This document shows positions 1-7,946 of a stretch of DNA of 38,645 bases, in pieces. The number at the start of each line of letters is the position of its first letter. Within the stretch, counting starts at the first letter, position 1. The stretch covers positions 1 through 38,645 of the forward strand of contig JBKDSL010000249.1 of assembly GCA_046340555.1 (NCBI GenBank), given 5' to 3'. The translations under genes and the position numbers were made by a program. The notes beneath the pieces are model-generated. The model searched no databases. It worked only from the letters and a program-made list of their open reading frames with translations, and was not told the DNA's origin. Origin of the DNA: JALRAP01 sp046340555. GTDB lineage: Bacteria; Bacteroidota; Bacteroidia; AKYH767-A; OLB10.

Positions 1-320
1 CCGTAACACATGCCAGGCATTGTCCAAACCCTGACTGATATCAACGTATCACCTACCCCGATTATAGTACTCCACAATGTGTCCCCGTAAGTACTGGTAA
101 TGGTATCAACTACAATACCGTTTCGCTCCCTGAAGTATTGGACAGGAAAAGGGCTCGGAGCTCTGTTTATGATGATAATTCTATCGTTTGGCAAATATTG
201 TACAACGGTATCGTATCCAGAAGTCAAGCAATTATATGGAGTGAAGTCAACGACGATATCTGTTGCCGTTGCCTCTTTGCAAAAGATAAGCAGCACCAAT
301 AATGCATAGCAATATCTCAT
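1..320 (-). CDS. Secreted protein of unknown function, N-terminal part only
   Basis: An open frame runs from an ATG at 318-320 down to base 1 without a stop (106 complete codons), so the gene continues beyond the window. The N-terminus starts MRYCYALLVLLIF and has a hydrophobic stretch ending near KEATA, which looks like a Sec signal peptide. The mature part is rich in Thr, Asp and Ile (for example DIVVDFTPYNC and DTLWSTIIGVGDTL), a beta-rich look common in exported Bacteroidota proteins. It begins 24 nt after the glmS stop on the same strand, so it may be the last gene of that transcript. I do not recognise the family. The signal peptide and open frame are what is seen; export is inferred. 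Confidence 0.6.
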   Translation of the reverse strand, partial: MRYCYALLVLLIFCKEATATDIVVDFTPYNCLTSGYDTVVQYLPNDRIIIINRAPSPFPVQYFRERNGIVVDTITSTYGDTLWSTIIGVGDTLISVRVWTMPGMCY

Positions 321-344
321 TCACATGGATATTCTTGACAAGTG

Positions 345-2180
345 TTACTCAACGGTAACCGACTTGGCTAGGTTCCTAGGCTGATCCACATTACAACCAC
401 GCATAACAGCTATGTGGTACGATAGCAATTGAAGTGGAACCACCGAAACCAATGGAATCAGCAGCTCATCCGTTTCAGGTATCTCCAATACATGATCGGC
501 AATTTTACGGACCTCCTCATCGCCTTCGGTAACAATGGCAATGATGATCCCCTTGCGTGCTTTGACCTCTTGAATGTTGCTGACCACCTTCTCATAAGAG
601 CTGTTCTTGGTTGCAATTACAACAACAGGCATTTCCTCGTCGATTAGGGCAATAGGTCCATGCTTCATTTCTGCAGCTGGATAACCCTCGGCATGTATAT
701 ATGAGATCTCCTTGAGTTTGAGGGCCCCTTCCAAAGCAACAGGGAAGCCATAGCCTCTTCCCAGATAAAGAAAATTTCGCGCGTCCTTGAATTTGGCTGC
801 CAGTTGCCTTATTTCATCATTTGCATCCAACGCACGGGTTACCTTATCAGGGATGCTTTCCAACTCACTTAACAACGATTGAAACCTTGAATCGGTTATA
901 GTGCCTTTCTTCCATGCTATTTGAAGTGCAAGCAATGTGAGCACCGTTACTTGTGCGGTGAAAGCTTTGGTGGAGGCAACCCCGATTTCGGGGCCGGCGT
1001 GCGTGTAAGCGCCTGCGTGTGTAGCTCTAGGGATACTGGATCCAACAACGTTGCATACTCCAAAGATGGTGGCGCCTTTGGATTTTGCAAGTTCGATTGC
1101 TGCCAACGTATCGGCGGTTTCACCGGATTGGGAAATGGCAATCACCACATCCTCTTCATTGATTATGGGATTGCGGTATCTGAATTCTGAAGCGTATTCC
1201 ACTTCCACTGGGATGCGAGCCAAATCCTCGATGAGATATTCGCCTACGAGACCTGCGTGCCAAGAAGTGCCACACCCCACTATGATGATTCGCTTGGCGT
1301 TGACGAACTTGTTTTCAAAGTCGCCCACTCCACCTAAACGCAGTCTTCGGCTTCGCGCGTCAATACGACCACGCATACTGTCCCAAATGGAGCGGGGTTG
1401 CTCGTATATCTCTTTAAGCATGAAATGCTCATACCCGCCTTTTTCCAACATTTCCAATTGCATCTCGAGTTCCTGTACATAAGGAACTTTGATTTGGTTA
1501 TCGATGGTTTTGACGGTGAATTCGCCATCTCCGATGATAGCCATTTCGCCATCATTCAAATAGACCACGTTTTTGGTATATTCAACGATAGGTGTTGCAT
1601 CGGATGCAACGAAATATTCATCCTGGCCGATTCCAATCACAATAGGACTTCCTTTGCGAGCGGCGATGAGCTTACGAGGCTCCAAGCGTGACATGATCAC
1701 AATGGCATAAGCTCCTACAACCTCACCCAAGGCCAAACGGACAGCCTCTTGAAGGTCTACGTGCAGATTATTGGAGATATCCTCTATAAGATGAATCAAG
1801 ACCTCGGTATCCGTATCACTCGAAAAGTGGTGTCCACGATTAATCAGCTCGGCCTTGATGGATGCGTAATTCTCAATGATACCATTGTGGATGATGGCAA
1901 AGTTCTTTGAATCAGAGTAATGAGGGTGGGCATTACGATCGTTCGGTTCTCCGTGTGTAGCCCAACGAGTATGACCCATACCTACTGAACCGGTTACGTC
2001 TTTGTCTTTGGTGAATTCGGCGAGATCTGAAACTTTACCTGCTTTTTTATAAACATGCAGTCCATTATTAATCAGCGCGATGCCGGCACTGTCATAGCCC
2101 CTGTATTCGAGGCGCTGAAGACCCTTCATCACGATTGGATAAGCCTGTTTGGTTCCTAAATAGGCAACGATTCCACACAT
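345..2180 (-). CDS. glmS: Glutamine--fructose-6-phosphate aminotransferase (isomerizing)
   Basis: This cytoplasmic enzyme makes glucosamine-6-phosphate from fructose-6-phosphate and glutamine, the first step towards UDP-GlcNAc for peptidoglycan and lipid A. The 611-aa length is normal for the family. The protein starts MCGIVAYLG, giving the N-terminal catalytic Cys of a class II glutamine amidotransferase. HTRWATHG, NGIIENY and SDTDTEV are further glutaminase-domain motifs (about residues 1-220). Two SIS sugar-isomerase domains follow, with CGTSWHAG and SQSGETADTL in the first, and the protein ends in the diagnostic DQPRNLAKSVTVE. It starts 7 nt after the DUF4270 gene stop, so the two are probably co-transcribed. 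No glmS-ribozyme-like leader is possible in this small gap. Confidence 0.98.
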   Translation of the reverse strand: MCGIVAYLGTKQAYPIVMKGLQRLEYRGYDSAGIALINNGLHVYKKAGKVSDLAEFTKDKDVTGSVGMGHTRWATHGEPNDRNAHPHYSDSKNFAIIHNGIIENYASIKAELINRGHHFSSDTDTEVLIHLIEDISNNLHVDLQEAVRLALGEVVGAYAIVIMSRLEPRKLIAARKGSPIVIGIGQDEYFVASDATPIVEYTKNVVYLNDGEMAIIGDGEFTVKTIDNQIKVPYVQELEMQLEMLEKGGYEHFMLKEIYEQPRSIWDSMRGRIDARSRRLRLGGVGDFENKFVNAKRIIIVGCGTSWHAGLVGEYLIEDLARIPVEVEYASEFRYRNPIINEEDVVIAISQSGETADTLAAIELAKSKGATIFGVCNVVGSSIPRATHAGAYTHAGPEIGVASTKAFTAQVTVLTLLALQIAWKKGTITDSRFQSLLSELESIPDKVTRALDANDEIRQLAAKFKDARNFLYLGRGYGFPVALEGALKLKEISYIHAEGYPAAEMKHGPIALIDEEMPVVVIATKNSSYEKVVSNIQEVKARKGIIIAIVTEGDEEVRKIADHVLEIPETDELLIPLVSVVPLQLLSYHIAVMRGCNVDQPRNLAKSVTVE

Positions 2181-2187
2181 TGCTGTA

Positions 2188-3483
2188 TCAGTTAAGTTTT
2201 GAATATGTGACTCTCAAACGGATTTTTTCGCCCGAAAGAGTTGCAGGACCGGGCACAACCGTACGGAAGGAATTAAGTGCTCCACCACTTGAAACGATAC
2301 TTAGTCCATAGTCGTTGAGATTGGGATTGGATATCAGTTTTTGCACGTACCTGTTCAGGTTGAATTTGTAGGCTTTTGCGGTTGCATCGTAGGAGCCTCC
2401 GTAGTAGGTTGGTGATTCCAAAACGTCGGGAATGATAGCCTCCTTACCAAGTGAATCAACACCGAAAAGAAGCAGTGCGTTATGGTTTTTGAATGTGCCA
2501 TTTTCTATCACCGGGATAAGCAGCTCTGCTTTATTTATGGAAACGGGACCATCGACCGCCAAATCTCGAAGATTCGGAATCTTTATTCTTGCCTTTAGGC
2601 CTGACATGGACTGGATGTATAGCTTATCGTTACCAGTTACAGGAAAGATGTTTCCAAACTGAGCAATTGAATAGTCGTGTTGGAAAGCATTGAAGCGTGG
2701 GCACCCCGAGTTAATTTCAAAATTTGCCGTTCGGCGTGTAGTGTCGGTTCCATTCTTGTAGTAAAAGGTCAACTTGGACATGGAAGCCAATAGATTGAAT
2801 GAAGCTATAGCCCCTTGGGGAGCGACTGAATTTGCATCAGCTATCACATGAATCCCATTAAAATAGTCAATGAATGCGGTGTTGTTCAAGTAAGACGAAC
2901 TAGGGGCATTCAAAAAATCGTTTCCAAAAGCATCGTCTAATTTCAGTCGCAGATGTGGTGCGCGCTTGGCACCATCTACAGAAACACTGTCTTTGGGTTT
3001 TACTGTTATGGTATTTGAAAACAACAATCGCTTCAATGCAACAGTATCGTTTGTATAATAGCTGGAATCTATCACCATTTTGTCGTCTAGCTCATACACC
3101 TTGAAGTTCATAGGTGTGGTGGTGTCTCCGTAAAAATCCGCGTAAGCAAGTGTTAATACTACGGAATCGAGCACCGGTGATGTTCCAAAAGTGAAGGTGG
3201 TATTGTTGTTGGGGAGTCTTACTTCCGAATAGAAGCCTGCCACGGATCCTCCGAAAACGGGATCAGCATAGGACCCCGCCAAGTTGAATGCTGTAGTTAC
3301 CTCATCACTTCGCAAAGAGTCCTCACGAATCGTAGAACATTCCAAACTGAATGTATCTGTGTAAAAAACCCCAGGCTGATCTGGTCCAAGCAAATCCATG
3401 CCTATGGAGTCTGGTTCGATACAGGACGCTAAACTGCAAATAACAGCAACCAGGATAAAAATCCTGTTAATTGATGAATTCAT
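2188..3483 (-). CDS. DUF4270 family lipoprotein
   Basis: This is a 431-aa exported lipoprotein of unknown function. The start at 3483 is chosen because it gives a clean signal (MNSSINRIFILVAVI) followed by the lipobox LASC. A longer frame from 3531 would overlap the upstream gene and place 16 unlikely residues before the signal. The body is beta-rich, with features usual for DUF4270: DSIGMDLLGP near the N-terminus, repeated DSVVLTL-type strands, and an NRYVQKLI segment near the end. DUF4270 genes commonly sit beside the short glycogen-synthase-like gene and panC in Flavobacteriia, as here. A TACCTTTG box lies 4 nt before the start. The family name rests on recall of context and sequence style, not a search. 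Confidence 0.85.
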   Translation of the reverse strand: MNSSINRIFILVAVICSLASCIEPDSIGMDLLGPDQPGVFYTDTFSLECSTIREDSLRSDEVTTAFNLAGSYADPVFGGSVAGFYSEVRLPNNNTTFTFGTSPVLDSVVLTLAYADFYGDTTTPMNFKVYELDDKMVIDSSYYTNDTVALKRLLFSNTITVKPKDSVSVDGAKRAPHLRLKLDDAFGNDFLNAPSSSYLNNTAFIDYFNGIHVIADANSVAPQGAIASFNLLASMSKLTFYYKNGTDTTRRTANFEINSGCPRFNAFQHDYSIAQFGNIFPVTGNDKLYIQSMSGLKARIKIPNLRDLAVDGPVSINKAELLIPVIENGTFKNHNALLLFGVDSLGKEAIIPDVLESPTYYGGSYDATAKAYKFNLNRYVQKLISNPNLNDYGLSIVSSGGALNSFRTVVPGPATLSGEKIRLRVTYSKLN

Positions 3484-3487
3484 GGAA

Positions 3488-3495
3488 CAAAGGTA
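3488..3495 (-). promoter_or_regulatory. TAnnTTTG -7 box 4 nt before the DUF4270 start
   Basis: On the minus strand the sequence reads TACCTTTG-TTCC-ATG. This matches the Bacteroidota -7 element TAnnTTTG and would place the transcription start at or next to the A of the start codon. I see no convincing -33 TTG at 17-23 nt. It could serve as an internal promoter within the minus-strand run. Confidence 0.5.
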
Positions 3496-3517
3496 GATGT
3501 TTGCGGCAATAGGAGGG

Positions 3518-4345
3518 TTAGCCGGCAGCAACTACATCCTCAACGAGCAACTCGTCGTAAAAAGAGTTGTAAGCGTCGATGTATTCTTCCGTGTTTTTGA
3601 AACCCAAGAAAGGCTTTGCCGGTTTCTTAGTGAAGCTGGCCAAAGACGGGCTCATAACCTCACTGCCTTGGATCACGCCATCGGAGTGGGCAATCGCATT
3701 CAAGGTTATGCCTGCCCAAGTAGGAGTTTTCAAATCCTTCAAGTCAGTAGTAGCCATGCCATCCATCATCACTTTTGCCTGGTAATTAGGGCTAAAAGAC
3801 TCCTCGAATTGATCATCATAGACGGAATAAACCACTTTTGCATCACGGAAAATCGGGTCGTCTTTGTAGGAGGTTTTAACCAACAAAGGTACCAAGCTAG
3901 TCATCCAACCGTGGCAATGGATAATATCAGGGCTCCAGCCGAGCTTTTTTACCGTTTCCAATACGCCTCGGCAAAAGAATACAGTGCGGTCGTCGTTATC
4001 CTTGAAAAACTTCTTCTTGGCGTCCCTGAAGGTGGCTTTACGTTGAAAATATTCCTCGTTATCAATAAAATAAACCTGCATTCTGGCAGATTGTATGGAA
4101 GCTACCTTAATGATGAGCGGGTGATCGCTGTCTTCGATTATCAGGTTCATTCCGGAAAGGCGAATAACCTCATGTAATTGATTCCTGCGCTCATTGATTA
4201 AACCAAAACGGGGCATGAAAGTCCTGATTTCCTTGCCACGCTCCTGAATTCCCTGGGGAAGATACCTGGAGATGCGCCCCATATCACTGGACTCCATGTA
4301 AGGGTATATATCATGGGAGATGTAAAGGACTTTGGTCTTCTTCAT
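3518..4345 (-). CDS. Short glycogen/starch-synthase-like protein (GT5 N-domain only, active motif lost)
   Basis: This 275-aa protein resembles the N-terminal Rossmann domain of glycogen synthase: KVLYISHDIYPYM at the start, a middle segment CHGWMTSLVPLLVK, and DGVIQGSE further on. Full synthases are about 470-490 aa and have a second, nucleotide-sugar-binding domain that is absent here. In an ungapped alignment from Pro15 to Leu29-Pro30 with the usual P-x-x-KTGGL-ADV-x-x-x-LP segment, KTGGL is replaced by ESSDM at residues 18-22. Annotation pipelines call such genes glycogen/starch synthase, but glucan synthesis is doubtful. A regulatory or binding role is only inference. The gene heads a minus-strand run with DUF4270 and glmS and is divergent from panC, a conserved flavobacterial arrangement. 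A promoter lies at 4375-4405. Confidence 0.85.
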   Translation of the reverse strand: MKKTKVLYISHDIYPYMESSDMGRISRYLPQGIQERGKEIRTFMPRFGLINERRNQLHEVIRLSGMNLIIEDSDHPLIIKVASIQSARMQVYFIDNEEYFQRKATFRDAKKKFFKDNDDRTVFFCRGVLETVKKLGWSPDIIHCHGWMTSLVPLLVKTSYKDDPIFRDAKVVYSVYDDQFEESFSPNYQAKVMMDGMATTDLKDLKTPTWAGITLNAIAHSDGVIQGSEVMSPSLASFTKKPAKPFLGFKNTEEYIDAYNSFYDELLVEDVVAAG

Positions 4346-4374
4346 AACTTATCGGGAATATCGGGTGTTCTATG

Positions 4375-4405
4375 CAAAGATAGTGAATATATAGGCTTTA
4401 TACAA
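4375..4405 (-). promoter_or_regulatory. Bacteroidota-type promoter of the minus-strand glycogen-synthase-like/DUF4270/glmS run
   Basis: On the minus strand, a -33 TTG (plus-strand CAA at 4403-4405) is followed after 20 nt by TATCTTTG (4375-4382), matching TTG-N17-23-TAnnTTTG. The box ends 29 nt before the ATG at 4345, leaving a leader of roughly 20-25 nt. Confidence 0.6.
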
Positions 4406-4570
4406 TACAGCAAGGGGTTTGGCAAAAATATATTTCGATCAATTTTGATTATATAACATATTAATTTTCTGTTTATTGCACAGTTCTAGCGTTGGTGGTA
4501 AGTAACCTGTGGCCAAAACAGCAATCTTTGAATAATATATTATAATTGCCTCCACATAGATGGATTCGAG

Positions 4571-5413
4571 ATGATAGAAGAGCTTAAAACATCAGCAGTA
4601 AGGAACCACGTAGAAATGGCTAGGGGTCGCGGAGAAACCATAGGTTTCGTTCCAACAATGGGCGCCCTTCATAACGGACACATCTCTTTAGTAAACAAGG
4701 CATTAACAGATTGCGACTGGGTTGTTTCGAGCATTTTTGTGAATCCAACCCAATTTAACGACCCCAAAGACCTGATTCATTATCCCAGGACGCCAGAAAC
4801 CGATTGGAATCTATTGGAACTAGCTGGATGCCATTTGCTTTTCAATCCGAGTGTATCAGAGATTTATCCTGAAGGCCTCGCTTCTCCTGATTTTGAATTC
4901 GGAGCATTGGAAAAGGTCATGGAGGGCGCACACAGACCGGGTCACTTCAAAGGCGTGGCCTCAGTTGTTTTCCGACTGTTTGATATTGTAAAACCGGATA
5001 TTGCCTATTTCGGTGAAAAGGATTTCCAACAGTTGGCAATTATCCGGTCCATGGTTCACCAAGCCAGTTTACCTATCCGTATTATCGGCTGTGAAACCAT
5101 TCGAGAGCCCGATGGCTTGGCGATGAGCTCGCGGAACATTAGACTCTCACCAGACGAACGAAAAACAGCCCCGATCATTTTTCAGACCTTATCCAAGGGC
5201 AAAGCCTTGATAGAAGCAAAGGGTTTCGACGAAGCGAAAATCGAAATAACCAGGTCCGTTGAAGCTTCAGGGCATTTCAAAGTGGAGTACGTAGAGTTTG
5301 CGGATGCGGAATCCTTGCAGCCTGTGGCATCCATATCCAAAGCAAAAAAATCCAGGGTTTTCATTGCTGTAAAAGCCTCAACTACAAGACTCATTGACAA
5401 CATGGAACTGTAA
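4571..5413 (+). CDS. panC: Pantothenate synthetase (pantoate--beta-alanine ligase)
   Basis: The enzyme joins pantoate and beta-alanine using ATP to form pantothenate, the coenzyme A precursor. It has 280 aa, a normal length. The nucleotidyltransferase signature FVPTMGALHNGH with the HxGH element at residues 34-37 is clear. It is followed by VSSIFVNPTQF (pantoate and ATP site), AYFGEKDFQQL, and the KMSKS-like loop GLAMSSRN. panD, which supplies the beta-alanine, begins 45 nt downstream, so the two steps are encoded together. The upstream 225-bp gap to the divergent gene is AT-rich, and I could not find a convincing TAnnTTTG promoter for panC in it. Confidence 0.97.
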   Translation: MIEELKTSAVRNHVEMARGRGETIGFVPTMGALHNGHISLVNKALTDCDWVVSSIFVNPTQFNDPKDLIHYPRTPETDWNLLELAGCHLLFNPSVSEIYPEGLASPDFEFGALEKVMEGAHRPGHFKGVASVVFRLFDIVKPDIAYFGEKDFQQLAIIRSMVHQASLPIRIIGCETIREPDGLAMSSRNIRLSPDERKTAPIIFQTLSKGKALIEAKGFDEAKIEITRSVEASGHFKVEYVEFADAESLQPVASISKAKKSRVFIAVKASTTRLIDNMEL

Positions 5414-5445
5414 TAGGTTAAGCACGCCAAAACCAATTTAAAGCA

Positions 5446-5453
5446 TAACTTTG
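5446..5453 (+). promoter_or_regulatory. TAnnTTTG -7 box 5 nt before the panD start
   Basis: TAACTTTG lies 5 nt before the ATG at 5459. If used, it would give panD its own leaderless transcript in addition to readthrough from panC. No clear -33 TTG is present at the usual distance. Confidence 0.45.
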
Positions 5454-5458
5454 TGCCG

Positions 5459-5806
5459 ATGGAAATTCAAATTCTTAAATCAAAAATTCATCGCGCCAAG
5501 GTTACACAGGCCGAGCTGCATTACGTTGGCAGTATCACTTTGGATGAGGCACTCATGGAAGCTGCCAACTTGATCGAAAACGAATTAGTGCACGTTTTAA
5601 ACATCAACAATGGTGAGCGATTTGAAACATACGTGATACGTGGTGAGCGAAACAGTGGAACGGTTTGTCTCAATGGCCCTGCTGCCAGAAGAGTGCAAGT
5701 GGGCGACATCATCATCGTCGTTTCATACGCCACCATGGATTTTGAAAAGGCGAAGTCGTTCAAGCCTTCGTTGGCCTTTCCGGACGACAGCAATCGTGTG
5801 ATTTAA
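5459..5806 (+). CDS. panD: Aspartate 1-decarboxylase proenzyme
   Basis: The enzyme converts L-aspartate to beta-alanine for pantothenate synthesis. It is a pyruvoyl enzyme made as a proenzyme that cleaves itself between Gly24 and Ser25; the Gly-Ser pair is visible in YVGSITLD at exactly these residues when translation begins at ATG 5459 (MEIQILKSKIHRAKV). A GTG two codons upstream (5453) is less likely, because MxIQ is the usual flavobacterial start. NNGERFETY and GPAARRVQVGDIIIV are typical later motifs. At 115 aa the length is normal for the family. It is 45 nt after panC. The next gene starts 10 nt downstream, so a longer operon is likely. Confidence 0.96.
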   Translation: MEIQILKSKIHRAKVTQAELHYVGSITLDEALMEAANLIENELVHVLNINNGERFETYVIRGERNSGTVCLNGPAARRVQVGDIIIVVSYATMDFEKAKSFKPSLAFPDDSNRVI

Positions 5807-5816
5807 AGTCAGATCA

Positions 5817-6809
5817 TTGAAGACCCTGAAAGCCGCCGTCAAATACCTGCTTTTTTTGGCTGTAGGGTTGATCTTGCTATGGTTAGCATTCCGAAACGAA
5901 AACATTGGAGATGTGCTCTACAGAATGCGGGTAGCCGATCCCTTTTGGCTCACGCTTTCAATTTTGATAGCGCTTGTTGCACTAGTCAGTAGAGCGATTC
6001 GTTGGAAAATATTGATTGAACCCCTTGGACACTCGCCACGCACAACCAACACCTTTTATGCTTTACTTGTTGGATATTTGGCAAACCTTGCCATTCCGCG
6101 TATTGGCGAGATTACTCGTTGTGCGTCCCTCAACAAGTCGGAAAAAGTGCCTTTTAGCGGCCTTGTTGGCACAGTCATAGTAGAGCGCGCCATCGATGTG
6201 TTCATGCTCCTTGTTTGCATGTTTATCGTAGCGATTTTCGAGTTTCAAACATTGTTCACCTTCCTTGAGCAAAACCTGCTCCTTCCAATTTCAATTAAGT
6301 TAGGAGACAACTTCGCGCTGCTTATGGTTTCCGCAGGATTGATTGTAATGATGTTGCTTTCAGGAGCCATCTGGTTCTTAAGAAACAAGGAAAGCAGACT
6401 TCGGATCCGCGTATCTAAATTATTGAGGGAAATCATCGCCGGACTGGGAACGGTGTTGATAATGGAAAAAAAAGGATGGTTTGTTTTCCATACGATACTT
6501 ATTTGGTTCTGCTATTTCCTGATAACTTATGTTTGTTTCTTTTGCCTTGATGCCACCAGCCATCTGGATGCCTCAACGGGATTATTCATCACGGTTGTGG
6601 GCGGCTTTGGAATGTCGGCGCCCGTCCAAGGCGGCATTGGCGCTTTCCATTACGTAGTGTCACAGGCTTTGCAGATTTTTGGGATTACTTCAACGGATGG
6701 AATTGTGTTCGCAACTTTGTTGCATACATCCCAAACATTGCTGATTATGGTTCTAGGTGCTTGGGCGTTTTTCATGTTGATGAGGAATGAAAGAATAAAC
6801 AATCGATGA
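5817..6809 (+). CDS. UPF0104 / LPG-synthase-type transmembrane protein (flippase-like domain)
   Basis: This 330-aa integral membrane protein has about eight hydrophobic segments and belongs to the lysylphosphatidylglycerol-synthase transmembrane-domain family. Family hallmarks visible are RAIRWKILIEPLG, then LLVGYLANLAIPRIGEITRC, VGTVIVERAIDVFMLL, and GGFGMSAPVQGGIGAFHYVV. It lacks the C-terminal aminoacyl-transferase domain of MprF, so lysyl-PG synthesis should not be assumed; such stand-alone proteins are thought to act in lipid translocation. The start is a TTG at 5817: an in-frame stop at 5799-5801 leaves no upstream ATG, and the residues after TTG form the expected N-terminus before the first membrane helix. 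It lies in the panC-panD-rfaE2 run, 10 nt after panD and 1 nt before the next gene. Confidence 0.85.
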   Translation: MKTLKAAVKYLLFLAVGLILLWLAFRNENIGDVLYRMRVADPFWLTLSILIALVALVSRAIRWKILIEPLGHSPRTTNTFYALLVGYLANLAIPRIGEITRCASLNKSEKVPFSGLVGTVIVERAIDVFMLLVCMFIVAIFEFQTLFTFLEQNLLLPISIKLGDNFALLMVSAGLIVMMLLSGAIWFLRNKESRLRIRVSKLLREIIAGLGTVLIMEKKGWFVFHTILIWFCYFLITYVCFFCLDATSHLDASTGLFITVVGGFGMSAPVQGGIGAFHYVVSQALQIFGITSTDGIVFATLLHTSQTLLIMVLGAWAFFMLMRNERINNR

Positions 6810-6810
6810 A

Positions 6811-7311
6811 ATGAACCACACTGAGAACATAAAGAACAAAATCCAGGATTGGTCAACGTTGGAAGAATCCGTGTCAAAGTGGCGAAAAGATGGTTGCAAG
6901 ATAGTTTTTACAAACGGCTGCTTTGACTTACTTCACTTGGGACACGCAGACTATCTTGCAAGAGCTGCCGACATGGGAGACAAATTGGTGATAGGCTTGA
7001 ACTCCGACTACTCCATTTCACGGTTAAAAGGAGCAAACAGGCCGATAACCAATCAGGATTCCAGGGCATTCCTTCTGGCAAGCATGTCATTCGTAAGCGC
7101 AGTGGTAATATTCCAAGAGGACACCCCTGCACTATTGATCGAGAGGATTTGTCCCGATGTTTTGGTGAAGGGTGGCGACTACGCCATCAACGAAATAGTT
7201 GGCCACGAATTCGTACTTTCCAATGGCGGCCAAGTGGTTTCAATACCATTGGTAAACGGCTATTCTACCACCGATATTGAGTCTAGAATATTGAAAGGCC
7301 ACAATAAATGA
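6811..7311 (+). CDS. RfaE2-type nucleotidyltransferase (heptose 1-phosphate adenylyltransferase-like)
   Basis: This 166-aa cytidylyltransferase-fold enzyme matches the second (C-terminal) domain of HldE/RfaE. Visible motifs are FTNGCFDLLHLGHADYL with the HxGH nucleotide site, then GLNSDYSISRLKG, the segment CPDVLVKGGDY, and the C-terminal GYSTTDIESRI that is typical of RfaE2. The expected reaction is ATP plus D-glycero-beta-D-manno-heptose 1-phosphate giving ADP-heptose for lipopolysaccharide. No heptokinase domain is fused, and no other heptose gene is in the window, so the exact substrate is inferred. The ATG follows the previous stop by one base, implying tight coupling with the upstream membrane protein. 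Confidence 0.88.
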   Translation: MNHTENIKNKIQDWSTLEESVSKWRKDGCKIVFTNGCFDLLHLGHADYLARAADMGDKLVIGLNSDYSISRLKGANRPITNQDSRAFLLASMSFVSAVVIFQEDTPALLIERICPDVLVKGGDYAINEIVGHEFVLSNGGQVVSIPLVNGYSTTDIESRILKGHNK

Positions 7312-7344
7312 GCCTTTAAAATCTGTTTTATACCCCTTTAGTGT

Positions 7345-7352
7345 TAAATTTG
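7345..7352 (+). promoter_or_regulatory. TAnnTTTG -7 box 5 nt before a lipoprotein start
   Basis: TAAATTTG ends 5 nt before ATG 7358. The position expected for -33 TTG carries CTG (7323-7325, 19 nt spacing), a weak match. It suggests a separate, leaderless transcript for the lipoprotein gene. Confidence 0.5.
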
Positions 7353-7357
7353 TACAA

Positions 7358-7936
7358 ATGACCATGGCAAAACCGTTCAAAGCTCCTTTGTGGATAGTGC
7401 TTTTCGCCTACTTGCTGATCGCAAGCGGTTGTGAAGACAATATGTTCCTTCGATCATCCAAGAAGATGAAGGAAGAACTGCAAGGCACTTGGAAACGGAA
7501 TCATTTGGGTATCATCCCATATTTCGGCTGCAATACCGGCGGGGGAAATATTGAAAAATACTATTTCCAAGAATATTGGATTTTCAAAGATGATCGACTT
7601 TATACGGTTTTCAACTTTTCAGCGGCCCCTTCATGTCCAAGCACCAAGCCTGATGTGGGAACCAAGGATTTGTCTGTCGATTCAACTGGTAATATTTACA
7701 CTCATTTCGACAAGATTGATACCAACATAGTAGCAAGTTTCAGTATAGACTCGGATATTTTCAAGGCTTTTTTGAGCTTCGAATTCCTATCCGGCAATAA
7801 TGACACAATAGTATCCGACAATAACCTGGTTCCCGAGTGGGAGTTCGTTGAATTGGAAGATGGCAGATTATACATAGCCGCCGACAACGCAAGTGGCACA
7901 TCCGTGCTACAAAAAGAGTTTTATAAAGTACAGTAA
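7358..7936 (+). CDS. Hypothetical lipoprotein (lipocalin-like size)
   Basis: This 192-aa protein has a signal peptide followed by the lipobox ASGC (SGCEDNMFLR), so it should be lipid-anchored in the envelope. The mature part begins with a helical segment (KKMKEELQGTWKRN) and continues with beta-type sequence. The ELQGTWK opening followed by strands, including EYWIFKDDRLYTVFNF, is reminiscent of small Bacteroidota lipocalin-like lipoproteins that begin with a GTW motif; this is a resemblance only. An alternative start is the in-frame ATG at 7364, but the promoter-box spacing favours 7358. It lies 46 nt after the rfaE2-type gene and 10 nt before radA. Function is unknown. Confidence 0.8.
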   Translation: MTMAKPFKAPLWIVLFAYLLIASGCEDNMFLRSSKKMKEELQGTWKRNHLGIIPYFGCNTGGGNIEKYYFQEYWIFKDDRLYTVFNFSAAPSCPSTKPDVGTKDLSVDSTGNIYTHFDKIDTNIVASFSIDSDIFKAFLSFEFLSGNNDTIVSDNNLVPEWEFVELEDGRLYIAADNASGTSVLQKEFYKVQ

Positions 7937-7946
7937 GCTTTAATTC

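Noticed and set aside
921..1482. Plus-strand open frames inside the glmS region
   Set aside because: They are antisense shadows of a strongly conserved glmS; their residues show no recognisable motif or start context.
3484..3531. Longer start for the DUF4270 lipoprotein
   Set aside because: It would overlap the upstream gene and move the lipobox away from the N-terminus; ATG 3483 gives a standard lipoprotein signal.
4532..4543. ATAATATATTAT palindrome upstream of panC
   Set aside because: It is a perfect 12-bp palindrome, but the whole gap is AT-rich, so such palindromes are expected by chance; nothing else supports an operator.
5817..6809. MprF-type lysyl-phosphatidylglycerol synthase
   Set aside because: Only the membrane domain is present; the cytoplasmic aminoacyl-transferase domain needed for lysyl-PG synthesis is missing.
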